From Chaetorhynchus papuensis (Eukaryota; Chordata; Aves; Passeriformes; Rhipiduridae): a stretch of 64,000 bases of DNA. The stretch lies in assembly GCA_013396525.1 (NCBI GenBank), contig VWYX01000122.1, positions 511,736 to 575,735 of the forward strand, given 5' to 3'. Numbering within the stretch: the stretch's first letter is position 1; each line of letters starts with the position of its first letter. Under the pieces are notes generated by a model, which saw only the letters and a list, made by a program, of their open reading frames with translations, did not search any database and had not been told where the DNA came from. The position numbers were made by a program, and so were the translations under genes. Below, one piece after another: positions 23,050 through 36,000 of the stretch.

Positions 23050-25271
23050 CACACGCACCGCCCGCCTCCCCCTCCCCACCGACAGCCCCACTGGGGTGCC
23101 GGCACCTGCGTGGGGACGGGGTTAACCCTCCCCTCGCTGCCTCTTGCCAGCACAGCCCCCGCTGCCAGCCCCGCCGGCGGCCGCCTCCTGCGTGGGCACG
23201 GATCAGGACCCCCGCTCAGAATCTCCCCAGAGAGGGTCCCTCATTTCCATACCCACAAAGTGCTGCTGGGGATGGTGTCAAGTACCACTTGCTATCACCC
23301 CTGACAGGGTCCCTCATTTCCAGACCTATCTGGTGCTGGCTCCTGGGTGGAGATGGGCTCAAGCCCCTCACAGAGTCTCCCCAGGTAGGTTCCCCTCTTT
23401 TCAAACTCGGCTGGCACAGTAGCGTGGAGTAAGGGTCAAGCCCCTCCATGCAGCCTCCCCACGTAGGGTACTCCATTTCCAGACTCACCAGGATGCTCAC
23501 AATGGCATGGGGATGGGGTTAAATCCCCTCACTGCACAGATCGCCACCCCGTGCCCCCTGCCCAGCCCCACTGCAGGGCTGAGAACTTCATGGGGATGGG
23601 ATTTATCCCCCTCCCAAGCCCACAGGCTCTATAACTTTTAGGGGCTGTCACCCACATGGGGGTTCACCCATGTGTTGTGCCCCAGTGCACAGACCCACAC
23701 GGGTCCAGGGGTGACCCCCTGCCGTGATCAAGCCCCACTGGGACCCACTGTCTGCCCCAAGCGGAAAGCAGATTAACCCTTCCCTCCTGGTCAGCCCTCC
23801 CAGGAGACACTGTCACCTCGACTGGGGACAGGGGTTAACCCCTTCCATGCTGCTCCCTCTAACCCTTTTACTGTTACCTGGGTGGGAGGTTACCAATTTT
23901 CTCACTAGCCAGTTCAGCCCCACTGGGATACACAGGTACCCCCAGTGCGGTGGTGGAGGAGTGTTGACCCCTTCCTGGCCACACCACACAGCTCAAACAG
24001 GGCACATTATTCCCTCCAAAGTGAAACAGGAGAGAGGGATTAACCCTAACCTCACCACCCTCTCCAGCCCCACAGGGCTGTACTGCAGCCCCAGGGCAGG
24101 GGGTGTTAATCTCTCTCTCCCAGCCCCACTTGGATGTACTATCTCTGTTACGGAGCAGGGGGGATTAAGCCCTTCCTGCCACCCCCTTCAGACCCACAGA
24201 GACATGTGGTCACCGAGTAGGGCAGCCCAGCTAACTCTGATCCACAGCCGCACCAAGAAACCCTGACACCCCCCAGGGGCCAGAGATGTCAACCCCTTCC
24301 TCTCCCACCTTCAGCCCCATAGAGACTTCATGTCACCCCATGGTGACAGGACAGAGTGGCTGGTTTCTGTTCCCCAACCACGAAGGGGAAAAGGGGCTAA
24401 GCTCCCAGACCTACAGGAAAACCCTGTCACCCCTCAGGGCAGAGAAGCCGATCCTGCCAGCCCCCAGGGACACCCTGTCACTTCATAAAGCAGAGGTTTA
24501 AGCCCCCCCACCAGGACAGACTGTCACCCCATGGGTGCAGCAGTGCGAGCGTCCCTTCCCAGTCCTACAGGGACATGCTGTCACCCCAAGGGCAGAGGGG
24601 CCAATCGCCTCCAGCCTCATAGTGACACCCGGTCACCCCTTCGGGCCGAAGGACTATCCACCTCAGCCCCGCAATGACACCCTGTCAGTCCTTGGGGCAG
24701 AGGGACTGACCCTCCCCAGCCCCACCGTGACCTTCTCTCACCACACAGGGCAGGGGGACTGACGAATCACCCCAGCTTCATGGCAGCAACTTGTCAACCC
24801 ACGGCGCAGAGAAATGACGCCCCCGGCCCATGGCAACACCCTGTCATCCCATGGGCAGGGGGACTGACCCCACAGCGACACCTCGTCACCCCCGAGACAG
24901 GGGCACTGCCACCCCCACCCCACAGTGACACTCTGTCACCCCCCGAGCCACTGGGTAAGACCCCCGCCGCTCCCACAGGGCCACCGTGTCACCCCCGGCG
25001 TGAGGGGGACCGACCCCCGCCCAGCCCCACCAAGGCAACACCTCGTCGCCCCACGGCGCAGAGACTGACGCCCTACCCCACAGTGACACCCTGTCACCCC
25101 CCAGGGCGGGGTGACATGACCCCCCCATCCCCACAGCGAGCCGCCTCGCCCCACGGGGCACGGGGACTGATTCCCCCCAGCCCCACGACAACAACTTGTC
25201 ACCCCACGGCAGTCCCACAGTGACACCCCACGCGGCAGGGGGACGGACCCCCCTCGGCACGGTGTCACGCC
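23050..25271. repeat. Decayed G+C-rich minisatellite beside the DNAJB5 CpG island
   Basis: Imperfect units of roughly 55-70 bp recur about 35 times. Common blocks are 'gggttaaccc' (left part), 'cagccccac', 'gtgacaccctgtcacccc' and 'gcagagggactgac' (right part). Units vary in length and drift toward more CpG near the island. The array runs into the sequence gap at 25272. Long open frames over it are by-products of the repeat. Confidence 0.75.
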
Positions 25272-25357
25272 NNNNNNNNNNNNNNNNNNNNNNNNNNNNN
25301 NNNNNNNNNNNNNNNNNNNNNNNNNNNNNNNNNNNNNNNNNNNNNNNNNNNNNNNNN
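25272..25357. other. Assembly gap (86 N)
   Basis: A run of N between the minisatellite and the CpG island. It probably hides part of the DNAJB5 first exon or transcription start region. Confidence 0.99.
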
Positions 25358-25661
25358 GGGCGCCGCGCGCTCGCTGGGCCGCCCCCGCCCCCGCCCCCCG
25401 GCCGCCACGTCAGGGGAGTCCCGCCCGCGCGCGCCACGCCCCCGTTGGCCCGGGGGGCTGTCCATCGCCGGGATGCGCCACGCTGATTGGCTATCCCTGA
25501 AGGAGAGGCGGGGCGAAGGCGGGCCCCCGCCGCTCCCCTGCCCGCCTCTCCCCCCCGCACCTCCCAACCACGGCTTCCCATTGGCCAGTTCAAGCCAGCA
25601 CCGCCCTTTCGGCGCTCTCTGATTGGTCGGGCGCTCGCTCGCAGCGGCGGGATCCCCGGGG

Positions 25662-25676
25662 GGAATCTTCTGGAAA
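25662..25676. promoter_or_regulatory. Perfect heat-shock element (HSF site)
   Basis: gGAAtcTTCtgGAAa: three alternating nGAAn/nTTCn pentamers with exact 5-bp phasing. It sits in the CpG island upstream of an HSP40 gene, where HSF1 control is expected. Confidence 0.8.
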
Positions 25677-25680
25677 GGCG

Positions 25681-25688
25681 TGACGTCA
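25681..25688. promoter_or_regulatory. Consensus CRE (TGACGTCA)
   Basis: A full palindromic CREB/ATF site five bases after the heat-shock element. It suggests combined heat-stress and cAMP/ATF input to the same promoter. Confidence 0.75.
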
Positions 25689-25932
25689 CCGAGGAGCCGC
25701 GCCTCACGCCGTGCCTCTGCGCGCTCCCTCCCCCGCCGCCCGCAGGTCCGGGGGCTCGGGGAGCGGGGGATGTGACCCGGGCCCGGGCGGTGCAGCGGCC
25801 GTGGGTGGTTCTTACAGCGCTGGAGGCACACGGCATGTTCTGTGGGGCTGGGGGCTACGCAGGGCCTGTGCCCCATCCCCCAGGGCCTGGCAGCCCCCCG
25901 GGACCCCGGTCCGGGCAGGGCTGGCGTGGTGC

Positions 25933-26360
25933 GGAATCGCAGAATCACTGAGTCAACGAGGCTGGAAAAGAACTCTGAGCTTAAGTCCAACCCACCACCC
26001 TATCAACCAGACCATGGCGCTGAGTGCCAGGTCCAGTGTTTTTATGTACACCTTCGGGGATAGTGACTCCACCACCTCCCTGGGCAGCCCGTTCCAATGC
26101 CCAGTCACTTCTGTGACAAAGTTCTTCCTGATGTCCAACCTAAACCTCCCCTGGCACAGCTTGAGGCTTTGTCCTCTTGTCTTGTCACTTGTTCCCCGGG
26201 AGAAGAGACTGACCCACATCCAGCTACACCCTCCTGTCAGGTCATTGTAAAGAGTGATAAGGCCCCCTTGAGCATCCTCCAGGCTAAACACCCTGAGCTC
26301 CCTCAGCTGCTCCTCATCAGACTTGAGCCCCAGACCCTTCCCCAGCTCCATTGCCCTGCT
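25933..26360 (-). mobile_element. CR1 LINE 3' fragment
   Basis: Minus-strand CR1: 'gaatcgcagaatcactgag', 'ccaccacctccctgggcagc', 'agttcttcctgatgtccaac', 'gggagaagagactgaccc', 'gagctccctcagctgctcct'. It begins about 80 bp outside the CpG island. Confidence 0.88.
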
Positions 26361-26591
26361 CTGCTGAAGGAAGTTCAAGGTCCTGGAAGCACTTTGCAGG
26401 GCCGGGAGGGCTGGACCCAAGGTGGGAAGTGTGAGGAGAAGGCGTCTGGGAGGCACTGGAGCGGTGGGGCCGTGCTGTGGCAGTGCAGGGCGCTGTAGGC
26501 ATCCCAAGAGCCCTGCCTGCATAAGGTGTGCCCTGCTCCATACGGGACTGGTGGGGGCAGGTGGGACAGCAAGTCCATGAGGCACTTAAAA

Positions 26592-27064
26592 AGGACATTG
26601 CGGTGCTGGAGTGAGTCCAGAGAAGGCCAGTAGTGCTGGTGAAGGGTTTGGAGCACTAGTCCTATGAGAATTGGCTGAGGGAGCTGGGGATATTTGGAGA
26701 AAAGGAGGCTCAGAGGTCACCTTATCACTCTTTGCAACTCCCTGACAGGAGGTTATAGCCACATGGGAGGTGGTCTCTTCTCCCAGGCACCCAGGGAGAG
26801 GACAAGAGGACAAAGCCTCAAGCTGTGCCAGAGGAGGTTTAGGTTGGACATAAGAAAGCATTTCTTCACAGAAAGGGTGATTAAATATTGGAATGGATTG
26901 CTCATTTGTGGACTCCAGGTGGTGGAGTCAACTGTCCCTGGAGGTTTTTAAGGAGAGATTGGATGTGGCAGTTGGTCCATGATCTGCTTGACAGGGTAGT
27001 GTTTGGTCATAGGTTGGACTCGATGAGCTCAAAGGTCAGCCTAATTGGTTCTGTGGTTCTGTGG
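26592..27064 (+). mobile_element. CR1 LINE 3' end
   Basis: Plus-strand CR1 tail: 'ggtgctggagtgagtccaga', 'ggtttaggttggacataaga', 'catttcttcacagaaaggg', 'aaggagagattggatgtggc', ending 'gttctgtggttctgtgg'. It covers the same CR1 region as the preceding minus-strand copy and converges with it through unique sequence. Confidence 0.88.
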
Positions 27065-30000
27065 GGTGCTCTGACATGTCTGACAGGGTGGTGGGTGAGC
27101 GTCCGCTCTCCAGGAACAATACCATAGCCAGATCAAGCACCCAGCGTCATGGGGCCAGGGTCCTTTTGCAACAGAGGGTGGCTGAGACTCTTTAGCCACG
27201 TGAGGCTGTGAGGGCTGACATTGTGCTGTGCTTTGTCATCGTGTAAAAGCCACTGGACTCCACAGCCCTGGTCCAGTGGGAAGCTCAGTGTCTGTGTTTA
27301 AAACAGCTTTTGCTCTGACATCGGTGCACCCCAGCTCCACAGCAGCTGTGGCCAGCTAGCAGGGAAACTGGGTAGCTGAGCCACACACGTTGCCAGTGCT
27401 ATCCCGCTGCAAAGCCCTGTCACGCGTCCCCTTCCGAGGTGGGGGTGTGTTTGGGCTTTTGCCATGTGAGCCTCCCCCTTGATCTTTCCAGCAACCCGGC
27501 CTGAGTTAGACTGGGAGTGAGGTGGCTCCTGGTTGGAGGAGATGTCTGGACCCAGTGACTTGGATTTTGTCCTGGGAAACCTGCCTGTCTCGAGAAGAAA
27601 ACCCATCTATTGATGCTGTCGAGTTGGTGTGGAACGTGGGGACAGCATCCTGCCTGCACACCTGTCCACAGACTGAGGGGGGAAGCATCTGGTTGTGCAG
27701 GTGCTGCAGCTCGCGGCTGAAGCTGAGCGCTGGTGAACGGCTGAGAGGCTGTTAAGATATTTGTCCTTTTGTAACCTCTGCGTGCTTCCCCTTACTGATG
27801 GAGTGTTTGAACAGGGAGCTTTGGAGTTCACATCTCGCCGTCCCTTGTACTTTGATCACAGCATTGGTCTCCCTGTCCTTCCTGGGCTGGGGTCTTTGAC
27901 TCTCCAGAGTCCCCGGGCAGGGTATGAGCAGCCACCTGGGCTCCTCGTTTCGCACCACGGGCTGTCCGTGGAGCCCCTCTGGGCTGGGAGAGCCGGAGGT
28001 CTCTGCGCGCTGCCCGTGGAGCGGCTGAGTCATCGCGGTACCAACCCAGCAGTTGCTGTCGCCCGTCTGCTTTGCTGTGTGTTGTTCGGTGGCCCCGTCC
28101 CCGCGGCGGGGGGGCTCGTGCTGCGTGTCCCGCGCCGTGCCCATGCCCTGGCCTTGCAAATGCTTTTTGTTCCGGCTTTTCATCGCCGGGAGCTTTGGAG
28201 GCCCCGGGGTGGGGGAGCTGGTGCTGGCCGTCCCCGTGCTCACAAATGATCTGCTTGGTGTGCAGCCTGCCCGGGGACAAACAAGGGCTCTGGGCCAGGG
28301 GCTGGCTGCTGCCCCGCTGGGCAGGAGCGGGGTCAGGGCAGACCACAGCCCTCCCCTCCTGGGGCGCAGAGCGTGTTTTAACCAAAACCGCGCCTCCTTC
28401 GCAGCCCGTCTCCCTTGCTGGCACATCCGCACCCTTTTAAAGACACGTCGGGAAAGTGCAGGGAGGGGTGGCAGGAATAATTAAAGGTACGAAGCCGTTT
28501 CCATAGATGGAACAATTACATAAACTGGCTCTCTTCCGTCTGGGGGAAGAGATGACTGAGGGAGGCATGATGGAGAATAATAAAATCCTGTGTGGTGGGG
28601 GGAAGGAAGGTGAGCAGGGAAGGGTTGCTTGAGTTCCTATAATGGGGCATCTTGTGTCAGAAGATGCAGTGACCTTTCAGGACATGGACGCATTTCCTGA
28701 AGCAGTTTGAGATTAACCTGTGGAAATGGTGGCCTTAGGTGAAGTGATGGAGGGAAGATGTAAGAAACTTGCCTGGGATCAAACAGCAATTGAGTAAATT
28801 CCTGAAAAGAGAGATCCACGAGGGCGGATGAGCCCACTGATGGTGATTCTGGTGCAGGAAATCCCCAGACTGCAGGAATGAACAGTATGCTGTGTTCACC
28901 TGGAGCTTCAGCTCATCCCAGTGATTTGTGCCTCACTTCCAGAGGTAGTGGGGAGCTGGGAAACTGCAGCCCGGACTGTTTTTCTGTTAAAACATCATTA
29001 CTTGGTGTCTGAAGGTTGGAGCAGAGGAGAAGGCCACTTAGTTCTTCAACCACCTACCTGAGTGCCATGCCACTGCAAGGAAGACCTTTCCCAGCTTGCT
29101 TCCACCTCCTGCGAGCTGGATCTAGATCTCCCCATGGCTGAGTGGATGGGGCAGGAGCAAGGCACTGGCTCCTTGCTGCACTGCTTCCCTGTCCCGCTCA
29201 GACTCCCCCGCTCAGCGCAGCACGGGGAAGTCTCCAATGTCTGTGGCTGGGTGAGCTGGGGAGATGCATCTGAGGACACTGGGCTTGGCAGCAGCAGGGT
29301 TTGCGCTCTGTTCTCCACGGTGAGAGCAGCACCCACGCATTTGGTGCTGTCTCTCCTTCTTGCCTGTTCCCATCCTCAGAGATGTTGCCCGCCTTTTCCA
29401 GCACCCTGAGCTGCAGCAGGAGGAAAAGGCTGCAAAGAAAAAATCCATGCTCAGTATCTTTGTTTTGTTTTTTTTGGTGGGATTAATGCTCCATTCCCTG
29501 CCTGCTGCTGCCCTGGCTGTGGTCTGAGCTTGATGCATCTCTAAGGAGATGCTGGTGGGTCACCTTCCAGGACTGGTTAGGCTCTTAGTTCCTTTAGAAG
29601 CTGCTGTCTGTGCAGGGGAACCTTGTCCAGGAGACGTGGCAACTAGCTTCCTTGGGGTTCATCCCACCCCTGGCCTGTCCTCTGAGGAAACCACCAGCTC
29701 TCACCACCTCCCAGTCACCCTGGTTGTGTTGGTAGCCTCAGCATGTGGTGGGCTTGTGTCTGCCTGGCTCTGAGCATGGGGTAACCCAGATGGGAATGGT
29801 CCCCAGTAGTCTCATGCTGCAAGCAGGATCAGCCTCAAGGTCAGCACGTGCTGCTTGAGGCTCTATCCAGGCTGACATTGCAAACCACCAAGGACACTCA
29901 TTGCAGCACTAGAAGAGCTTGTTCCAGCAGCATCTTCCATGTCCTTGTGCTGCTGTGTGTCACCAGACCCTGACTGGCCTCCCAGGGCGTGCAGGAGGAA

Positions 30001-33000
30001 GGGAGCTACTCTCAGCCATAATGATGGTGTTCTGTTTGTCCTCCCCGGCTGGGGCTGAGGATGGTGGCCTCTGTCTCCCCCCCGCCAGCGCCGCCGGTGG
30101 CAGCCGAGCCGGCCGCTCCGCTCGGCACTCCGCACCTGCGGAGGTGGCATAATGAGCCATGTCCTTGTCTCAACCTGCCGCTTCCTCTCCCGGCAGCGTC
30201 TGTGCTGCCAGCTGGGTTATTTTTTCTTTTTCATCTTTTTTTTTTTTTCCTTCTTCTTTTTTTCTCCTTTCTTTTTTTCCTTCCTGCCGCTATTCTTGAG
30301 TGGCTCCCAGCCGGTGGTTGGCAGGCAGCCCTTGCTGGAGATCATCTCCCAGGCTGACCTTTGCCAGCCCCCTCAGATGAGCACAGCAGGGCTGTCCTGC
30401 CACCCACATCAGGTGTGCGGGTGAGATGCAAGCGGCTCTGAGTGGCAGTGGGCAGCAGTGTGTGGGAGAACTCGGTCGTCTCCAAGTCCCTTGCTGTCCA
30501 CACCTGTGCTTGCGCTCTGCTGGAGTGGCCCAATCCTGAGGGCAGGAGTGAGTGGGAGGAAAGGGCAAGCATGGAGGATGCTGCAGTGCTTTTTCTGTGA
30601 TAGAGCCTCGGGAAAAGAAAGGTTCCACTAGGCAGATCCTGCCTTTGGACACTTTGGTTTGTCCTGACCTAGCTCACTGTCTCCCTTGCGGAACCACCAA
30701 CGCACAGGCCTAAACTGGGCATGCAGAGTGCGTGGGCGGGGAAAGCCCCTTGTGGAGCCATCTCTGCCAGCCCTGATCAAAGCAGGTGAAAGAGGAAGGG
30801 CAGTGTCCCCACCCCGACTTGGCATGATGGAATGTGGCAATTTGTCCCGGGCAGCTGTGGGAATCAGCAGCAGGCATGGGATTAGAATCTGGAATGTCTT
30901 GACTCTGGTTGTGATGCTACCCAGCAAGGCCGGACAATGATAAATGAGAGCCAGCAGCACCCCCGCAGCCCCTGCTATCGTCCTTGCCACTCACCTCTGA
31001 CCTCCACATCTCCCTGGAAGAAAGGCCAGCTGTGCCAGGGAGCCAAATAGCGTCAGTCACCCCTGGGGACCCATCTGCACGTGGAGGACACACGCTGAAG
31101 TTTGGGTTGGCTCTGTTTCAGCTTTCAGCCTTTGCCCTGCTTTCGTCAGCAAAGTTGTCCTGCAGCACTTAGTTCCTCCTGGGCACGTCTCTCCCAAGCT
31201 ACATTTTGACCAAGCTAGTTACTTGGTTTCTCCTGGGGATGTCTCTCTCTCTCTCTCTCTCTCTCTCCAAGTTACATTTTGACCAAGTTGTTTCTGCTCT
31301 GTGTTTGCGTGTCAAGCACGCTGAGCCCTTCTAGTCTCTCCATCCAGCCCGTCATTTAGGAAATTTTGGCCTTGAAACATCCTAAGTCCCTGCTTTCTAG
31401 GACAGGGGTGTCCCTAGGTGCTCCCAGCAGAGGTGTTGTCCCTGAAAGTCACAGCTGGAAGTGGGTAGTGTTCAGGCTGGAGACAAACCCTGCTGCATCT
31501 ACTGGAAGTGTGTCCATCTGATGCCTTTCCATTTCAGATGTGTCTGGCACCTAACTCTTGATATGCCAAATGAGCTGTGAGGAGTTCATCAGGACAGCAA
31601 GTGGGGCCCAGGTGACTGCTGTAGGAAGCTTCATGCCTCTGTGGTGCTACCAAATTTGTGACCTCTAGAATAAAAGTAAAAATACCACAGGGGCTGTCTG
31701 CAAGGAGAGTTTTCTGAAATAACAGGCTAGCTTGCCTTTATTTTGGTCTTGACTCTTCTCTGTTGCCTACCAAACCTTCTTCCCTGTGTCTGCCCTGGCC
31801 CCATGGCAGGTGGTGCTTAGAGGGATGCAGGTGATGTTTTTCTGAGGGCAGAAGGTTCTGCTCCTGCTGCAGTGGTGGTGGTTTGCTTCCCTGTCTACCC
31901 ACAGCCTGTAACTACAATCTCCCTGATTTTGCTGCTTCCTTAGTATCCCATCTCTTTATGGATAGTGGGCAGGACAAGCTCTAAAGATCCCTGTGCAGAG
32001 GAGAAAGCACAGGGTTAAGATTCCCAAGCACCCTCTCAGGAGTGCTAGAGGATGCTGAGGTGGCCCTGTCTTGTCTCTAAAAGTAAAAGGAGACATGTGG
32101 AGCTGCCTGATTCTGGGCATCTTGACTCAGTCTCATGGGGTTTTGTGACTCTCAGCCCAGCCCTTAGACTTGCTGAATGCTGCTGTGCTGATAGCTTTGC
32201 AGATCTCCAGGTCACTGTCTGCCCTGGCAGGGAACAGTATTACTTAGAGCTTTTCATCAGGAGCCCAAGACACCAGTCTTGATGCTGAACTGGGAGGGGA
32301 TGCAGTATTGAGTGAGCTGGGGATGCTGGCAGGGGCTGGCTGAGCATCATCTAATGCTCTGGTTGGAGGCTGTAGCAAGGAGGCTTTTCCTCTCTGCCTG
32401 TTTCTTGCTTGGAGGCAGAATAGGGGGAGATGGGGCAGGGTGTGGAGGTGGTGTTTGAAATGGGCAGTGGTTAACAGTGTGTTATAGGTCACCATCTGCA
32501 AGTCAAGTAGCTTACTCATGTCCCTCTGATCCAGAAAGGCAGTCCTTGGGGGTTTCAGTTGGATCCAGTCTCCCTGGGTGCCTATCACGAGGTATCTGAG
32601 CACAGTCATCTTGTCCTGCCTGGCAGACATGTCTGTAGTAGCTGCTCTCTGCATGTGTTTCTGCTGGATGCATTGCTCTTCTCCTTGAGGAAAAGGAGAT
32701 TGGTCTTGTCCAGGTGGCCTCAAAGGTGTTCACTAACCTGCCAAGATGTCCTGCTCCTTCCACACTTGCTCAGCTTGGAATGGGGCTCCTGCTCATCACC
32801 TCCATCACTCAGGTTTGGTGGCAGATCCTGGGCTCGGGGCTGAGCTTGCTCTCCTTTGGAACACAGGACACGCCAAGAGCACAGTGAGCCCCCCATTCTC
32901 CTCTCAGCCCAGGCCAAAGGACCGGACACAGGGTTTGGCTCTTCCCCAGTACCCACCAATGCTTCCCAGCAGCCTGTGGGGGTGGGACTCCAGGGAGGCC

Positions 33001-36000
33001 AGATCCCTGGGGATGCAAAGATATCTGGAAGCCCTGCACAGCTGACCAGCTGTGTGGCCCAAATGTGGAGCACTGGGGCTCTCATTCCCAAAGCCATGTC
33101 CTACTGCCCATGGTGAGAACTGCAGAGAGGATTCAGCCTGGCACATGGTGCCAGACCCCAAGATAAAGCTGATACATCCAAGTATCAAGTACATACAGAG
33201 AAAATACATCCAAGCCTGGTCAGGGGTGGTGGTGGGTGAAAGTGAGACTTTGCAACCCCCCACTTCTGATTTGCTGGGAGAGAGAGCATGGAGAGGGAAA
33301 AGTTACAGTGCTATGTAATTATGGAGTAAATGAGGAGAGCAGCAGCATCTCCACATGAGAACAGGATAGAAGAATTAATGCTTCAGAAAATCAGTCCCAA
33401 ACTGATTGCCTACTTTGTTTCAACTTTCAGTAAGGGCAGCAGCACTGAAAGTACAGCCCAGAGGATGGGGAGTGGGAGGGAGGCGGAGAGGAGAAATTGC
33501 TGCTGCTGGAAAGGAACAAAAACAGAGAAGGTTCAATGTGCTGGGCCTGGGGAGAGAGGCTGGGCTGCACTGTGGGGTCCTGGGATTGCTGCCACACAAT
33601 GATGGTGGCAGGGTCCTTCTTTGGCAAACCACCTTCTTTATAAAGTGTCTCTCAAGCTGGCGTGGGACTGAACGACCTGTGTTTGTGGTGGAGGAGGGTT
33701 CAGCAAGGGAGACAGCAGGCAAGGTCAGGAGAAATCAGCAGTCTGGGCACATACAAATCCCTGTGTCTGGTCTCATATTCTAGGTAAGGCTGAGGAAAAA
33801 CATGAATGCTCAAAGTCAAATGGGAAAAGCAGTCATTGAGGGTGTGGGCACAGACAGGGCACACAGTGGGTGCTGATGCTTTTGCTTTCTTGAGGTGTGT
33901 GTCCGGCATCTGAATTCCTGGGTCACTCAGAGGTGAGCACCAGTACCCACTGCAGGAAATGTTCCCTGTCCAATGCAGATGTTGGCACATGTCTGTGCAG
34001 TTAGAGGGGAGAACTGAGCTGGCTACCTGTCCTGCAGGTCCTGGGGTACCTGTGGGTGCATCAGTGTCTCACTCCCTTACGAGGGGAGGCAGAATAGGAC
34101 TGGGGATGTGTCATGACAACTGAGCATCATGGATGCCAGGATCTGTGACCTGGCTCTGGGTTGGGAAAGGGTCTCATGCCAGGCATGATGATGTGCTCAT
34201 GGATGCCACACACACACTGTGGTGGCTGCCACCGCAGCACCGCAGGTTGGTGCTGCTGAGTGAGTGGGAGGGAGGTGGAGATGGGATGTTTTCTTGGGCA
34301 CCTCGAGGGACTTGAAGTTATTCTAGGAAAAGTAATGAACTGAATCTATTCCATCTCCCAGCTCAGCGCAGTGGCTTGTCCCACACTCATCCGGAGTTAC
34401 GTGAGGACACACCAACAGAGCAGGGTTGTGCTGGGGCACAGGCAGGCATCACTCTGCCCTGCTGCTGCCTGGCCATGCCTGTGTGTGTCCCGTGTGTGCT
34501 GGGTCAGCAGAGCCCCTGCATCGTGGAGTGTGTAGGCACTGTGCACGCTCGTGTGGGCACAGACTGCATCTGTCAGGGGTTGCACACTGGGGTGTGCTGT
34601 GGCACCTGTGAGCCTGTGCATTCTGGAGAGTGTTTGCTGTGTGACAACCCCAGGCCAGACCTTTCAGCTTAGAAATGGAGGTTTCTGTCCATGCCCATCC
34701 CATATGGATGTGTCAGTGGGCATTCACACACTGCCTGCCACGCACATATGTAACGCCCGTGCCATGCACGTGCCAGGCCCTGCACAGCTCCTGCCAGGTC
34801 CAGCTCAGGCTTTTTTGGGGTGGGTTGACCTGTGTGTCCATGGTGAGGGTTTTTGCTACAGTAGCATCCCTGTAGAAGGGTCTCCACTGAGCCATGGGGA
34901 CAAATGTGGCTGGGAATGCTTTTCTGTGTGCTAAGGAGGTATGTCCCGTGTGAGAGTCTCTGGATTTAGGACCAAAAAGCGACGAGGCATTCTCCTGCAC
35001 TGGGAATGTGGGACCCCCCACCATGCCATGAATCTGCCCCAGTCAGGGCTGCCCTCCTACGGAGGTGGGGTTCTCCTGGCAGGACGTGCACAGGTGCAGA
35101 CTTCAGTTCAGTTTGGAGAGGGTGAAGAAGGCGGCTGGGGGGGGGGGCGGAATCCCTGGAGGTCGTAGGGATGGTCGCACGTGTCTGCCACACATGTCTG
35201 CCTGCGCGTATGTTTGCATGTACGGGCAAAGCTTCCGGAGAGGGTGAATGAATGAGGCAATTCACTATTTCAGCTCTGGCTCTGGCGAGGCTTTTCCTTT
35301 AGAGGCAGGCGTGTGCCGGCGTGTGGGCTTCTGCCTGCGTATGTGCGTGGGCTCCTGCCTGCGTGTGCAGGTGGGCATGGAGGGGGCTTCGGGAGATGTT
35401 TGCCACGTCAGGGAATTCACTGCGGGGGCTGCCGTGCGCCCCCGCGGTGCTCGCTGCCTTGTCTGCATAGCGCAGCGTTGTGTAACTTCCGATGCCCCAC
35501 CGGATCTCCTTACCCGGCAGAGTGGGATGTTCGGGCTGCCCTCCCTGCCTGCTGCCGAGCAGACTTCCCCTCATCCAAATGGGATGAGGAGGGCAGTCCT
35601 AATGTCCCATGTGCCTTTCCTCCCCACCGCAGGGGTATCCCTGAACGACAGGCGGAGGCACTGGCTGCAGGCGAAATGCCCTTGGCAGCCAAAAAAACCA
35701 GGAAACGTTTTCTCGGGGCTCAGAGATTTGTGCCCCTCAAACCAGGTGTTTGCTCTGGAAGTGGTAAGGGGGGACATGGTTCTACCCCCGTAGGGACCCC
35801 ACAAAGGGCATCTGCCTGCTGCCTTGGCTCCCCATACGCCAGGACTGTAAGACCCGGGCTGAGACCCAGCAACTCATCTCACACAATGCTGGGCAATGGG
35901 GAGGGGAGATGAAGCTGGCAGGGTTTATCATGTCTGGTGCCCGGAACCCTTCAGAGGTATCCAAGGGAGATGGGACAGCTTTGTTGCTCTGGGAAGCAGA

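Larger units (their letters stand above)
25358..25850 (-). promoter_or_regulatory. DNAJB5: CpG-island promoter, probably DNAJB5
   Basis: Very CpG-rich, with GC boxes at 25378-25410 (gcccccgcccccgcc). There are three ATTGG motifs at 25486-25490, 25580-25584 and 25622-25626, which read CCAAT on the minus strand. A perfect heat-shock element and a perfect CRE follow (listed separately). The minus-strand CCAAT orientation points transcription toward DNAJB5, with start sites expected at or left of 25450, partly in the gap. No TATA box is evident. A divergent + strand transcript is possible, but I see no gene to receive it. Confidence 0.65.

Noticed and set aside
24886..25990. Long open frames (up to 316 codons) across 24.9-26.0 kb
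   Set aside because: They run through the minisatellite, the N gap and the CpG island. The frames stay open because of high G+C and repeat structure.
27955..27980. Possible REST/RE1 site (gggctgtccgtggagcccc)
   Set aside because: The left half matches RE1 well, but the right half (GGTGCTGA expected) is degraded. It is too weak to list.
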